The notes under the pieces are model-generated. The model made no database searches. It was not told where the DNA came from and saw only the letters and a list, made by a program, of their open reading frames with translations. DNA of 64,000 nt. Source: Pseudomonas veronii (GTDB taxonomy: Bacteria > Pseudomonadota > Gammaproteobacteria > Pseudomonadales > Pseudomonadaceae). Positions 58,601 to 63,996 of this stretch are shown here, piece after piece. The stretch spans positions 1-64,000 of the forward strand of contig NZ_JYLL01000006.1 of NCBI RefSeq assembly GCF_001439695.1, read 5' to 3'. Position numbers and translations under genes: made by a program. How positions within the stretch are numbered: position 1 is the first letter of the stretch; each line of letters begins with the position of its first letter.

Positions 58601-59263
58601 CAGCACCGTGCCGTCAGCCTTGAGAGCCCCTTGGATCTGGCTCGGCGCCGTGCTGTTGTTGACCTTGTTGAGCGCGGCCCAATCGCTGTTCTGTTGGAAC
58701 TGCACGGTGGTGTTGCGACCGATGTTGAAGGTGTCCCAATTGAGGATCGCCTTATCGGCCGTTTGCTTGATCGAGACCAGCGTCTTGCCGTTAGCATCGG
58801 TTTGCACCGGCCCCTCGGCGTTGACAAACAGCGGCTTGCCATCCGCGCCGATCACCACATTCAAGCCGTTGCCGCCCAGACCGTTATGGATCGTCTCCGG
58901 CCCCGCGCTGGCGTTATTGCGGGCAGCGGCCTGCGCCGCCTGTTGCGCGGCAATTGCGGCGACGCTGGTGTTGAGGGTCTGAAAGGAGCGTTGCAACTGC
59001 TGACCAAGCACCTGTTGCTGGGCCAACGGCGGCGGCGTTCCCGGTGACGTCGCGCCAGGGCGTGCGCCGCCATCGGCCTGCGTCACGCCCTTGGCGGCAA
59101 ACCAACCCGAACTGAACGCCTGGGGCTGCGCCGCGTGGGCACCGCCGGTAAATACCAGCAGTGCGATCACATGGGCCAGGGGTTTAAGGCGCAACACCGG
59201 TTGACCGGCAGTGGCAGGCACGTTGGCAGCGCGGTTGGCAGGCAGCTTCAGACGGGAACGCAT
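46643..59263 (-). CDS. pdtA: Giant two-partner secretion exoprotein TpsA (PdtA-like, FHA family)
   Basis: This encodes 4206 residues from the ATG at 59263 (a GTG at 59266 adds one residue and has a slightly better ribosome spacing). A long signal region (about 1-45, QPVLRLKPLAHVIALLVFTG) precedes the TPS domain (about 120-260) with LNSNGVVFSGSSQVNVRNLV, the NxNG signature of exported TpsA proteins. The bulk is beta-helix repeats with many G-x-L/V-x-L runs. Residues about 3015-3080 hold a duplicated Cys-bearing segment. The C-terminus (about 3800-4130) carries the DUF3739 filamentous haemagglutinin region (GLDYLKFVTPYLDRANQ). It is exported by the TpsB encoded downstream and probably forms a surface adhesin. 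A weak TTGTATG/TTGTGTG pair with Pho-box spacing lies upstream. Confidence 0.95.
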   Translation of the reverse strand: MRSRLKLPANRAANVPATAGQPVLRLKPLAHVIALLVFTGGAHAAQPQAFSSGWFAAKGVTQADGGARPGATSPGTPPPLAQQQVLGQQLQRSFQTLNTSVAAIAAQQAAQAAARNNASAGPETIHNGLGGNGLNVVIGADGKPLFVNAEGPVQTDANGKTLVSIKQTADKAILNWDTFNIGRNTTVQFQQNSDWAALNKVNNSTAPSQIQGALKADGTVLILNSNGVVFSGSSQVNVRNLVAAATGFSDEQFTAKGLYSSSNSAPGFTQAAGKVTVERGAQIQTQVPATSTAGGGYVLLLGKEVENAGTISTARGQTTLAAGDSFVIKKGYSTDGNVASTTRGNEVSVTGSGKVSNSGLIQASTGDITLAGQQVLQNGVLLASSSVEARGTLHVKGTGNNASVTLGEGSLSAILLDSSSALDSQRAGLMTPSLDQNGNIVPADTYRRDQSLVEITSDGTVDFRSGSVTLATGGQVGIKAAQRTLVRDGAVIDVSGATGVKVSMASNSVKVNIQGNEQRDAAVNRDDKSLNNNDVWVDVRDLIFVAAGTNGYATDRWYTAGGLLEVGGYLGTRNHGIGEWMAQGGTVTFSGKDVVTQQGSQINLSGGTLDVQAGKVQQTWLKGPDGRLYELSTAPGDLLYSGIYKGYEDHSQRWGVTEYYYNPLIAPRERSEGAYTVGRDAGRLVVSTASAVLEGQVVGDTYQGERQTQAAQKGLDGYLQSQKAVARGAQFVVGSYVPYYVKDSATLQYALGADAGTVKNVVLGQRAAAIAAGLDLTTALPADRVSTLYLDTDALNATELGAIKIASTGSILVNSALEVAAAGDITLFAPKIEVNANLTAHSGSLQLGNVQTQITPAGKVDVTLGGRGSLTVNNGVSLDASGLWSNQRLGTGDGSRLPYLNGGSVALRSSGDMTLTAGSQVDVSSGAALDAKGQLTGGKGGDLTLAANANSGDSRGSLALDGELLGYGVNGGGRLSVQAGQVLISDSAVAPGTGTLQLGSGFFNKGFGAYDITGNEGLVVADGTQLAVTTPVYRLNDNAQSVASGAAPRTALEIWTPPQYQENPTKGLLTPRKGASVSLQAGTLLSTAAQMASAQLRIGQGARIEVDPGQAISLRSIGQLTVDGSLNAWGGSITLGAVSVQPNVADGVENQGHGRSIWIGEHAVLDVAGRAFTAVDSLGRRYGTVGQGGTIVIGGVIDPATGIASAANLFVVVREGARLDASGSQAVLDLDGAGPSVIASRGGNISLASNTGVYLDGTLKAGSGGAGAAGGSLSLALETPLYAESAAARVRQARELIVSAADPGVPLPAGSTPESAAGSLVYGHGRLTVSQVDAGGFDNLSLLSNGLISFDGDVSLRLGQSLSLYSGAMALTDGAPRQSQVLLAAPYVRLAGVGNNSQGSDGAVRPTVQGGVSTQGTAGLLRVEAANVLDVRDSLNFGAHAERSKALANGIDRRAFDQAQLVSLGDMRFLARSANNTKTALTTQADLSLTAAQIYPATGAVAEVTAGYTGPNSDFDPTRTLRIGRVGSEAPAQPYSVFGSLLLSASTIEQGGVLRAPMGVLTLGMDGGIVRSTKVINLLPGSLTSVSAGGLVLPYGGTVDGVTWQYNGKQVELLGVGGTYNTGSLAVGMQLVGRSLNVQQGAVLDLAGGGELLGAAFVSGRGGSTDARYNPLVQIGADGRFTLPGLATNPIYAIVPGAQPGVAPSGGEPGATQPLVGQQISIGAGVPGLPAGTYTLLPSSYALLPGAFRVEINGLATAFAAGSMPNASAMNNGSWSTEGFLSIAHTGIRDSLSSQVIVTPAAVLRRYSQYNETRYADFVRADAARLGVPRAALEADAKTLKLQLIAGQKDVGFTFDGEGRFKPAEGGFGATVTVQGDAIEVISDTAQASTTPSTVAVRASDLNALGAARLVVGGLTTVMYGQGGNFVGFDTGSSANSVVVRQGASLAAPEVFLMTGTSSGAIEIEQGASINTLGLGKAAYDSDDGFIYRPGAHSVLAVSNGRLQMLAPTAGDNNRGPGSILIGQCNPGACSGETSLYSEGSIAFATTNRFALGDGVRYGTRHLALAVGGINVGSPEALAEAAARGVLPSGLTLNQQVMDRLLRGDTSRGAPALKSLALTAGQSLNFYGSATLSTLDSSGKSLLDELLLTTPAIYGYGNAADVALIQTGTLVWGGDTSAPPAVINQGAGTGSGTLELQARRIEFGYGRNAQPDGLTENGRMTLGFANVHLNADERITANHKGSLAVHQSQGAYEAGKGFAYSGGNLTITAPLLTGEAGSVNRITAGGAVTVVAPANGAAPADATAIDALGAELLLSGRSVAVDTAVVLPSGKLTLSADEALTLGASSRLDLSGRTVRNNDVSKYSWGGDVSLESRHGNIYQAAGALVDLSARYNQGGLLKAVAVDAGAGQVDLQGQIRAGSSGYYDAGGTLVPYQAGGVDIRAQQMGDFAALNQRLNQGQVWGSRSFQLKQGNLVIGDELKANQVNVSVDNGSLTVVGTIDASGERVGSIRLAGKQGLTLAGSAVLDAHGTALRVDSYGKIIDAPNRAMVELNSGDGQLTLADGARIDVRHGTAAVLGRGPGQYDGLARGTLELNAPRLNANDVAIDARGRVDILGARSIALNAVARYTDAPPGVEPSASGRPYQVIDQDYLNKKHALSETFINNALNNLGLTQGKLAGLNNSRYADAFHLRPGVEIVAEGDLVVSGDLDLSGMRYASLNRNTPKTLVYGSGEVGSLVVRAGGNLDVYGSINDGFAPPPPTPDDNGWVLTPGLQGFGSDVIVPGPGVVLAEGSAFPTGKTLNYSLPIQATTLAQGTVLPTQGILDAPLTLPANTVLSAAVRDSAGNLLYAAGTLLQQPVVLAAGTRLDAGTVLAGAAALRAMTWPAGVPLPSRGVLIGSATDGVLLAVNLALKVGALIPYGTDVKLPNGAISVPLRTVTGATARQNWAVAPMLAEGSQSWSLRLVSGADTQAADTRSIQPAFAGDLTLADTHYGIYETHSKTIIPGQPARPGGAWYWSDFAAELFGVTAGTPVLESEWASCPDLCVRVNYVWSDLAELFGFTPGAPVSPENESMCDADLCVSLGEPTPAIPEQVIVGPVKLVSPVSQHFSVLRTGTGDLDLIAAGNVSMQSPYGVYTAGASSASRAGGAAADFNQARVTAEDGTVLGSAAKAYEALVDESSASPYAAWYPDGGGNVLLRTGGSLTGAVWTSMQDRPMDNDGRSQLNSANLGNWLWRQGTGSTAGVTPIPTSWWINFGTYIKGKSGTANRYFDDAAQIDQLPRLVGFTGVGTLGGGNLTLDLGSDGGMQTRRGSVDGLRAPRSEGLVLAVGSTGRVVDGQLLLTGGGDLDVRMGGDLNPGLDARATRSNTASLQSVDYKAQTLSLNGVLTNLRGALNLQAGSLGGIALNYGSMRNDQDVKESRAYSPYTASLGTATGGITLMLGDATATLSTRGDLVLAGTGDPGRVSTENTQAFSYNGSAYGNGTTWFSLWTERTAIDLFSAGGSLTPSVQSMSLSANGQLNPLPEQNYSSSDGRFIFPSKLGVVAANGSIYLGASALGAGPLPNNPAYSLLLAPSSKGRLAMLAGDSIYASGYAVNQSGDSQGAIPTPFAPAFVGRNGFSLVVNNLGSDAIQDDLSLFAFRSATDLARPASQAEPARFYAQQGDIVGLRSGEILTFGSPRQGQVRYESAGPVWMRAGRDIVSSGTDMGSSTVLPKLLGYNGDYLGESRGNLFVHSRPEDVSVVSAGRDILYSSFNVAGPGTLEVSAGRNLLMADKASITSLGPVAVGDSRPGASIVLEAGVGLNGLDYLKFVTPYLDRANQAVEGVALAAQAGKVAKTYEAELLQWLNERYAFSGDAEQARAYFAGLGPEQQRIFARSVYFAEVREGGREYNLAAGPRSGSFVRSRAAINALLPSKDVAGNPIVYNGDITLYGGAGVHTLFGGNIQMLSPGGQQVFGIEGNVPPASAGVLTQGAGDIQLYSRGSILLGQSRIMTTFGGAILAWSNEGDINAGRGSKTTVLYTPPKRLYDTWGNVTLSPSVPSAGAGIATLAPIAEVPAGDIDLLAPAGTIDAGEAGIRVSGNVNIAALHVVNAANIQTQGKSSGVPVTATVNTGAMTSASAAGAAASQAAEDAARSQQAAAKQGRASIVTVEVLSFGSEPVQREPQEQQKTSEYNPNSPVQVLGAGPLSEQARARLTDEERKQITL

Positions 59264-59430
59264 CACTTACAGGTCCTTTTGACGGGGCAGGCGAACGACG
59301 GGCGCGCGAACACTGCGCGGGCACGTGTTGTGGTTATTGCTTAAGGCGGTTGCCGAGGGGTGCGACCGAACTGATGTCACACAATGTTCATACAACGCGG
59401 TTCAACTGGCGGGTCGCGATGCACAACGAC

Positions 59431-59463
59431 AAAACCGGCAATGACGCGAAGTCATTGCCGGTT
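59431..59463 (-). terminator. Rho-independent terminator of the DING-like gene
   Basis: AACCGGCAATGAC and GTCATTGCCGGTT pair with a five-base loop, and on the minus strand the stem is followed by a run of T. It is 29 bases after the DING stop and separates it from pdtA. Confidence 0.85.
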
Positions 59464-59491
59464 GTGGGGCCAACCCTGTCGAGACGGGGTG

Positions 59492-60664
59492 TTACAGCGG
59501 ACGACCGATACCGTTGCAGGTGTTGGTGTCGCCGATGCGCAGCGAGCTGGTGGTGGCAACGAAGTTGTCGTAGACCGCTTTCTGCCAGGTGGTGGACAAC
59601 GGAATGAACGAGTGGCTGCTGATAGCCGCGTTGTTCACGCCAGTGTAGTGACGTTTCAGGAAAGTCTGGATGCGGGTGTTGTCAGCGGTGTCTTTGTAGC
59701 ACTGGCTGAAGACCAGGTTGGTGTAGCCGACGATGGGGTAGCCCGCAGTCGGGTTGGCAAACGTGGGGACCCAGTTCAACGGGTCGGTGGCGGCGGCGGA
59801 ACCGACGGTCGGTGGCGCAATAGTATCGAGAGAAGCTTGAACGTTCACTTCAGTCGGCAGGAAGCCATTGACCGAGGCAACGGCGGCGGCGCTGTTGAAC
59901 GCTGCGTAGTCAGGGCTGACGTAACCGATGGCGCCGTTGTTATTGGTGATCGCGGTGGCGACACCTTGGCTGCCGGTTACAGCGAGGTAGCTTGAACCGA
60001 CCGGAGCGCTGGTGGCTGGGTCAAAGCCGATGGCGGTGACGAAGCTGTTGCTGACATTCGGTACCGACGCGGGTTTTACCGCTTTGAGGTGGTTGGTAAA
60101 AATCTCGGTGGTCCCGCTGGTTTCCTGACGGTAGACCACTTTGATCTGCAGGTCTGGGCCGGCAGCCCCGTTGAATTGCACGTTTTTCCAGTTAGTGATC
60201 TTGCCGGCGAAGATATCAGCCAACTGAGCACTGGTGAGCTGCAGCGAGGTTTTACCGTCGATGTGGTAAGGCACGGTCACCGAAGTGGCTTCAGCCGGGA
60301 CTTGAACCAGCGGGCCATAGGCGGCGCGGCCTTTAACGGTATCAGCGTTGTAAGCAGCCAGTTCCGCGGCGCTCACCACCGAATCGCTACCGGCATAGTC
60401 AACGGTGATACCCGAGGCCAATTTCAGCTTGGTCGAATCGTTACCGAAGAACGCCTTCTTGCCGTCGCCGCTGCCTACACCGATGTAGGGGCTAAAACCT
60501 GGAATGCTGGCAGAGAGGATGCCGGTAGCCGTCGTCGATGTGGCAGTGCTGCCGTAGAGTTTTTCCGGCAAGGTGGCCCCGCCACCGACCACTGCGGCCA
60601 TGGATTGGGCCGAAGCCAGTGCTGCAACTGCCAAAGAGGCCGCGATCATAGTGCGCTTAAACAT
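59492..60664 (-). CDS. DING/PstS-like secreted phosphate-binding protein
   Basis: This encodes 390 residues from the ATG at 60664 (GGAG eight bases before). A signal peptide (to about SMA, 23) precedes a mature start AVVGGGATLPEKLYGS, where DING proteins read DINGGGATLPQKLY. The PstS fold is followed throughout: PYIGVGSGDGKKAFFGND, DYAGSDSVVSAAELAAYNAD, IKVVYRQETSGTTEIFTNHL (the phosphate-loop SGTTE), GAIGYVSPDYAAF, and the C-terminus SLRIGDTNTCNGIGRPL. Phosphate ligands thus appear present. The gene lies next to T2SS genes gspE-gspF; the P. aeruginosa equivalent position encodes LapA (recall), an Hxc-secreted phosphatase of this family. So it is probably a T2SS cargo scavenging phosphate. 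Confidence 0.88.
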   Translation of the reverse strand: MFKRTMIAASLAVAALASAQSMAAVVGGGATLPEKLYGSTATSTTATGILSASIPGFSPYIGVGSGDGKKAFFGNDSTKLKLASGITVDYAGSDSVVSAAELAAYNADTVKGRAAYGPLVQVPAEATSVTVPYHIDGKTSLQLTSAQLADIFAGKITNWKNVQFNGAAGPDLQIKVVYRQETSGTTEIFTNHLKAVKPASVPNVSNSFVTAIGFDPATSAPVGSSYLAVTGSQGVATAITNNNGAIGYVSPDYAAFNSAAAVASVNGFLPTEVNVQASLDTIAPPTVGSAAATDPLNWVPTFANPTAGYPIVGYTNLVFSQCYKDTADNTRIQTFLKRHYTGVNNAAISSHSFIPLSTTWQKAVYDNFVATTSSLRIGDTNTCNGIGRPL

Positions 60665-60785
60665 GAAGAATCTCCTTTCGTCGTGTTTGTACGTTTGAGG
60701 TAGATGGCTCTTGCATGACGCCATGGCTTCGGTCCCAAGCCGTGTTCCGGGGGTGGCTGGGGGTGAGGCCATGGCTAGAGAATTT

Positions 60786-60803
60786 CGCAGCTTCCGATGA
60801 CAG
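60786..60803 (-). promoter_or_regulatory. Possible second Pho-box-like half-site
   Basis: CTGTCAT is perfect, but the second half (AGCTGCG after four bases) fits poorly. It lies about 120 bases before the DING-like gene, nearer than the stronger box at 60892-60909. It may add to PhoB binding or be chance. Confidence 0.3.
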
Positions 60804-60891
60804 CTAAGGGAAAAAACCTCGGGAGGAAGGGCTTGATTTTTAAAAAGATTCTCGGGTGTTTTGGTCATGGTTTTGAGCGGTTTGGAGGCAG

Positions 60892-60909
60892 GTGACAGCG
60901 CGGTTTCAG
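60892..60909 (-). promoter_or_regulatory. Pho-box-like element before the DING-like gene
   Basis: On the minus strand CTGAAACCGCGCTGTCAC is two seven-base halves (CTGAAAC, CTGTCAC) separated by four bases, 11 bases apart, which is the PhoB box layout. It lies 228 bases before the DING ATG. The distance is long for direct action on the promoter, but nothing else is annotated between. Phosphate-starvation control is consistent with the gene. Confidence 0.55.
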
Positions 60910-61031
60910 TGGGGGTTTCGTCAAGGCGGCGTAGGCTGCGGCGAGGGGTTTGGCTGTGACGAAACGATGAACCCGAGGTTGCGGGCTGGCGGTATCGGCC
61001 CACCCCAAAATCAACTGAACAGGTAGGGTCC

Positions 61032-61123
61032 AATGTGGGAGGGGGCTTGCCCCCGATGAGGGAGTGTCAGCCAAAGATGCATAGACTGACCCATCGCAAT
61101 CGGGGGCAAGCCCCCTCCCACAT
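61032..61123. repeat. REPIN at the end of gspF
   Basis: Arms AATGTGGGAGGGGGCTTGCC and GGCAAGCCCCCTCCCACATT with a spacer of about 50 bases. Its edge touches the gspF stop codon. Together with the Pho-box-like element it fills the 459 bases between gspF and the DING-like gene, where I see no gene. Confidence 0.92.
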
Positions 61124-62335
61124 TCAGGTCACCAGTTGGTTGATCTCGATGATCGGCAACAGCACCGCCATCACGATCACCAGCACCACCGCGCCCATCA
61201 CCACGATCATCAATGGCTCGAGCAACGCGGTCATGCCCATGGCACGGCGTTCGATGTCCCGCGACAGGGTCTGCGCCGCGCGTTCGAGCATGGGCGGCAG
61301 TGAGCCGGTTTTTTCACCGCTGGCGATCAGGTGGATCAGCACCGGTGGGAACACCTTCTCCACCGCCAGCGCCGGAGCGAGGTTGACGCCCTCGCGCACT
61401 TTGGCGGTGGCGTCGTTGACGCACTGGCTCAGGCGCTCGTTGGACAGGGTCTGGCGCGCGGCTTCGAGGGCGCGCAACAGCGGCACGCCAGCACCGCCGA
61501 GGATCGCCAGGGTCGAGGCAAATCGGGCGGTGTTCAGGCCCAGCACAAAGCGCCCGATCAGCGGCAAGCGCAGCACGCGGCTGTGCCAGTTCAAGCGCGC
61601 CACCGGGTCGCGCAGGTACAGGCGCCAGCCCCAGAAGCTGCCGACGATCCCGGCAAAACACAGCCACCCCCAGGCGCGGATGAAGTCGCTGGCGTTGAGC
61701 ATCGCCAGGGTCAGCCCCGGCAGGTCCTGGCGCGCCTGGGAGAACGCGCTGACCACCTGGGGCACCACGTAGCTGAGCAGGAAAATCACAATGCCGATGG
61801 ACACCAGCCCCACCACGCCGGGGTAGATGAATGCGGTGAGGATCTTGCCGCGCAGGTTGTTGCGCTCCTCGATGTAGTCGGCCAGGCGCTCCATCACCTG
61901 AGCCAGGTCGCCGGACTCCTCCCCCGCCGCGATCAGCGCACGGTAGATCGACGGAAAGTCCCGTGGCCGTGCCGCCAGGGCATCGGCCAGGCGCATGCCG
62001 CCGCGCACATCGGCGCGCACAGCGGCCAGGGTCTGGGCGATGTGTTTTTTCTCGGCCTGTTCCACCGTCGCGCTCAGCGCCGCTTCCAACGGCAGGCTGG
62101 CGCCGAGCAGGCTCGCCAGTTGCCGCGTGGCCCAGGCCAGGTCGTTGTCCGACAGCTTGGCGCTGAACAGGCTGCTGCCGCCCGCGGCCTGTTGATTGCC
62201 TTCGACCTGCACCAGAAGCGCGGTCAGGCCACGGCTGCGCAACGCGGCAAACGCCGCGCTCTGGCTGTCCGCCTCCAGGTGCCCGGCCTCGACCTTGCCG
62301 CTGGCGTCGGCGGCTTCATAGCGATAGCGATTCAT
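61124..62335 (-). CDS. gspF: Type II secretion inner membrane protein GspF (HxcS-like)
   Basis: This encodes 403 residues with the two repeated T2SSF domains (LAWATRQLASLLGASLPLEA, then ARFASTLAILGGAGVPLLRA) and three membrane spans (for example IGIVIFLLSYVVPQVVSAFS). It is the polytopic platform of the pseudopilus assembly. Start ATG overlaps the gspE stop (TGATG). The length matches the family. In P. aeruginosa the same gene next to the DING-type phosphatase gene is hxcS. Confidence 0.94.
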   Translation of the reverse strand: MNRYRYEAADASGKVEAGHLEADSQSAAFAALRSRGLTALLVQVEGNQQAAGGSSLFSAKLSDNDLAWATRQLASLLGASLPLEAALSATVEQAEKKHIAQTLAAVRADVRGGMRLADALAARPRDFPSIYRALIAAGEESGDLAQVMERLADYIEERNNLRGKILTAFIYPGVVGLVSIGIVIFLLSYVVPQVVSAFSQARQDLPGLTLAMLNASDFIRAWGWLCFAGIVGSFWGWRLYLRDPVARLNWHSRVLRLPLIGRFVLGLNTARFASTLAILGGAGVPLLRALEAARQTLSNERLSQCVNDATAKVREGVNLAPALAVEKVFPPVLIHLIASGEKTGSLPPMLERAAQTLSRDIERRAMGMTALLEPLMIVVMGAVVLVIVMAVLLPIIEINQLVT

Positions 62336-63753
62336 CAGGCGTCCCGTGTTACGCGCAGGATTTCTTCGGCCGCGGTGGTGCCGCTGCGCACCCAGCGCTC
62401 GCCGTCTTCACGCATGCTGAACATGCCGGCGCGGCGTGCCGCCAGACGCAGCTCCTGCTCGCCGGCGCCCTGGTGGATCAGGCTGCGCACCTCGTCGTCG
62501 ACGCAGAACAATTCATGGATACCGGTACGCCCGCTGTAGCCGATCTGGTTGCACTGCGCGCAGCCCACCGGGCGCCAGGTGCCCGGCACGGCCGGGTCTG
62601 CCTGCTTGCAGTGCGGGCACAGGCGCCGCACCAGGCGCTGGGCCAACACGCCCAACAGTGAAGACGCCAGCAGGAACGGTTCGACGCCCATATCGATCAG
62701 GCGGTTGACCGCCGACACCGCGTCGTTGGTGTGCAGGGTGGCGAGCACCAGGTGGCCGGTGAGCGAGGCTTGCACGGCGATCTGGGCGGTCTCCAGGTCG
62801 CGGATTTCGCCGATCATGATGATGTCCGGGTCCTGGCGCAGGATCGCACGCAAAGCCAGGCCGAAGGTCATGTCGATCTTGGCGTTGACCTGGATCTGGC
62901 TGATGCCCGGCAAGTCGTACTCCACCGGGTCTTCGACAGTGAGGATATTGCTGGTGCTCGCATCCAGCCGCGCCAGCGCGGCATAGAGGCTGGTGGTCTT
63001 GCCGCTACCGGTGGGCCCGGTGACCAACACGATGCCGTGGGGCTGGCGGATCAGCGTGTCGAGGCGCGCCAGCAGTTGCGGCTCCATGCCCAGGGTCTCC
63101 AGTTGCAGGCGCCCGGCCTGCTTGTCCAGCAAGCGCATCACTACGCGCTCGCCATGCCCGGTGGGCACTGTCGACACGCGGATATCAATCGGCCGCCCGG
63201 CCACGCGCAGGGCGATGCGGCCGTCCTGGGGCAGGCGTTTTTCGGCGATGTCGAGCTGGGCCATGATCTTGATCCGCGACACCAGCGCGCCATGCAGCGC
63301 CTTGCGCGGCGAGACCACGTCGCGCAGGGTGCCGTCGACGCGGTAGCGCACCACGGAGTGGGTTTCGTAGGGTTCGATATGGATATCACTGGCCTCATCG
63401 CGGGCGGCCTGGGTCAGCAAGGCGTTGATCATGCGGATCACCGGCGCGCCGTCCTGAGTGTCGAGCAGGTCGGTGATCTCGGGCATGTCCTGCATCAGGC
63501 GGTCGAGGTCGACTTCGTTTTCGGCGGCACCGACCACCGCAGCGGCGCTGCCGGTGTCGGCATAGGCGCTGGCGAGCAGGCCGTCGAGTTCGTCGTCGCG
63601 CACCTGTTCAAGGCGGCTCTGGCCGAACTGACGTTGCACTTCGCTGATCGACCAGCCGGGGGTCGACGGGCAGACCGTCAGCAGCAGGCCGGCCTCGCCG
63701 GGACGCAGGAGGATGCGTTGGGATTTGGCCCAGGCGTAGGGCAGCAGGCTCAT
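62335..63753 (-). CDS. gspE: Type II secretion ATPase GspE (HxcR-like)
   Basis: This encodes 472 residues. Walker A GPTGSGKT (about 245-252), Asp box and Walker B (ILRQDPDIIMIGEIRDLETA), His box (GHLVLATLHTNDA) and a zinc-binding region (CPHC and CAQC) are all present. It powers the pseudopilus. It starts right after a REPIN, so the start of the T2SS cluster beyond the window edge is a separate unit or a promoter lies in 63754-63844. Only E and F are visible here. Confidence 0.95.
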   Translation of the reverse strand: MSLLPYAWAKSQRILLRPGEAGLLLTVCPSTPGWSISEVQRQFGQSRLEQVRDDELDGLLASAYADTGSAAAVVGAAENEVDLDRLMQDMPEITDLLDTQDGAPVIRMINALLTQAARDEASDIHIEPYETHSVVRYRVDGTLRDVVSPRKALHGALVSRIKIMAQLDIAEKRLPQDGRIALRVAGRPIDIRVSTVPTGHGERVVMRLLDKQAGRLQLETLGMEPQLLARLDTLIRQPHGIVLVTGPTGSGKTTSLYAALARLDASTSNILTVEDPVEYDLPGISQIQVNAKIDMTFGLALRAILRQDPDIIMIGEIRDLETAQIAVQASLTGHLVLATLHTNDAVSAVNRLIDMGVEPFLLASSLLGVLAQRLVRRLCPHCKQADPAVPGTWRPVGCAQCNQIGYSGRTGIHELFCVDDEVRSLIHQGAGEQELRLAARRAGMFSMREDGERWVRSGTTAAEEILRVTRDA

Positions 63754-63844
63754 GGGGTTGACCCTTTTGGATTGAGTACATATCCGTTGATGCGGTAACG
63801 GCGGCTTATGGTTCCGCCCTCACGGCGGGCCGCCGCGCACTGTA

Positions 63845-63938
63845 AATGTGGGAGGGGGCTTGCCCCCGATAGCGGTGTGTCAGTCAATTCATCTGTAACT
63901 GAACCACCGCTATCGGGGGCAAGCCCCCTCCCACATTT
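63845..63938. repeat. REPIN upstream of gspE
   Basis: Arms AATGTGGGAGGGGGCTTGCC and its complement flank a spacer of about 48 bases; it lies 92 bases before the gspE start. Confidence 0.92.
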
Positions 63939-63948
63939 TGAAGCGGTG

Positions 63949-63996
63949 AGTGCCCAGGAATTCTCAGTCAAATCCGACTGCACCCGTCTGGGCACT
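63949..63996. terminator. Possible hairpin at the window edge
   Basis: AGTGCCCAG (63949-63957) and CTGGGCACT (63988-63996) form a nine-base stem around about 30 bases. It may be a transcript end for an upstream gene or an operator. No flanking T-run is clear, so the call is weak. Confidence 0.3.

Noticed and set aside
59267..59430. Pho box directly upstream of the giant TpsA gene
   Set aside because: The best candidate, TTGTATG and TTGTGTG at 11-base spacing, matches the consensus at too few positions to list as a site.
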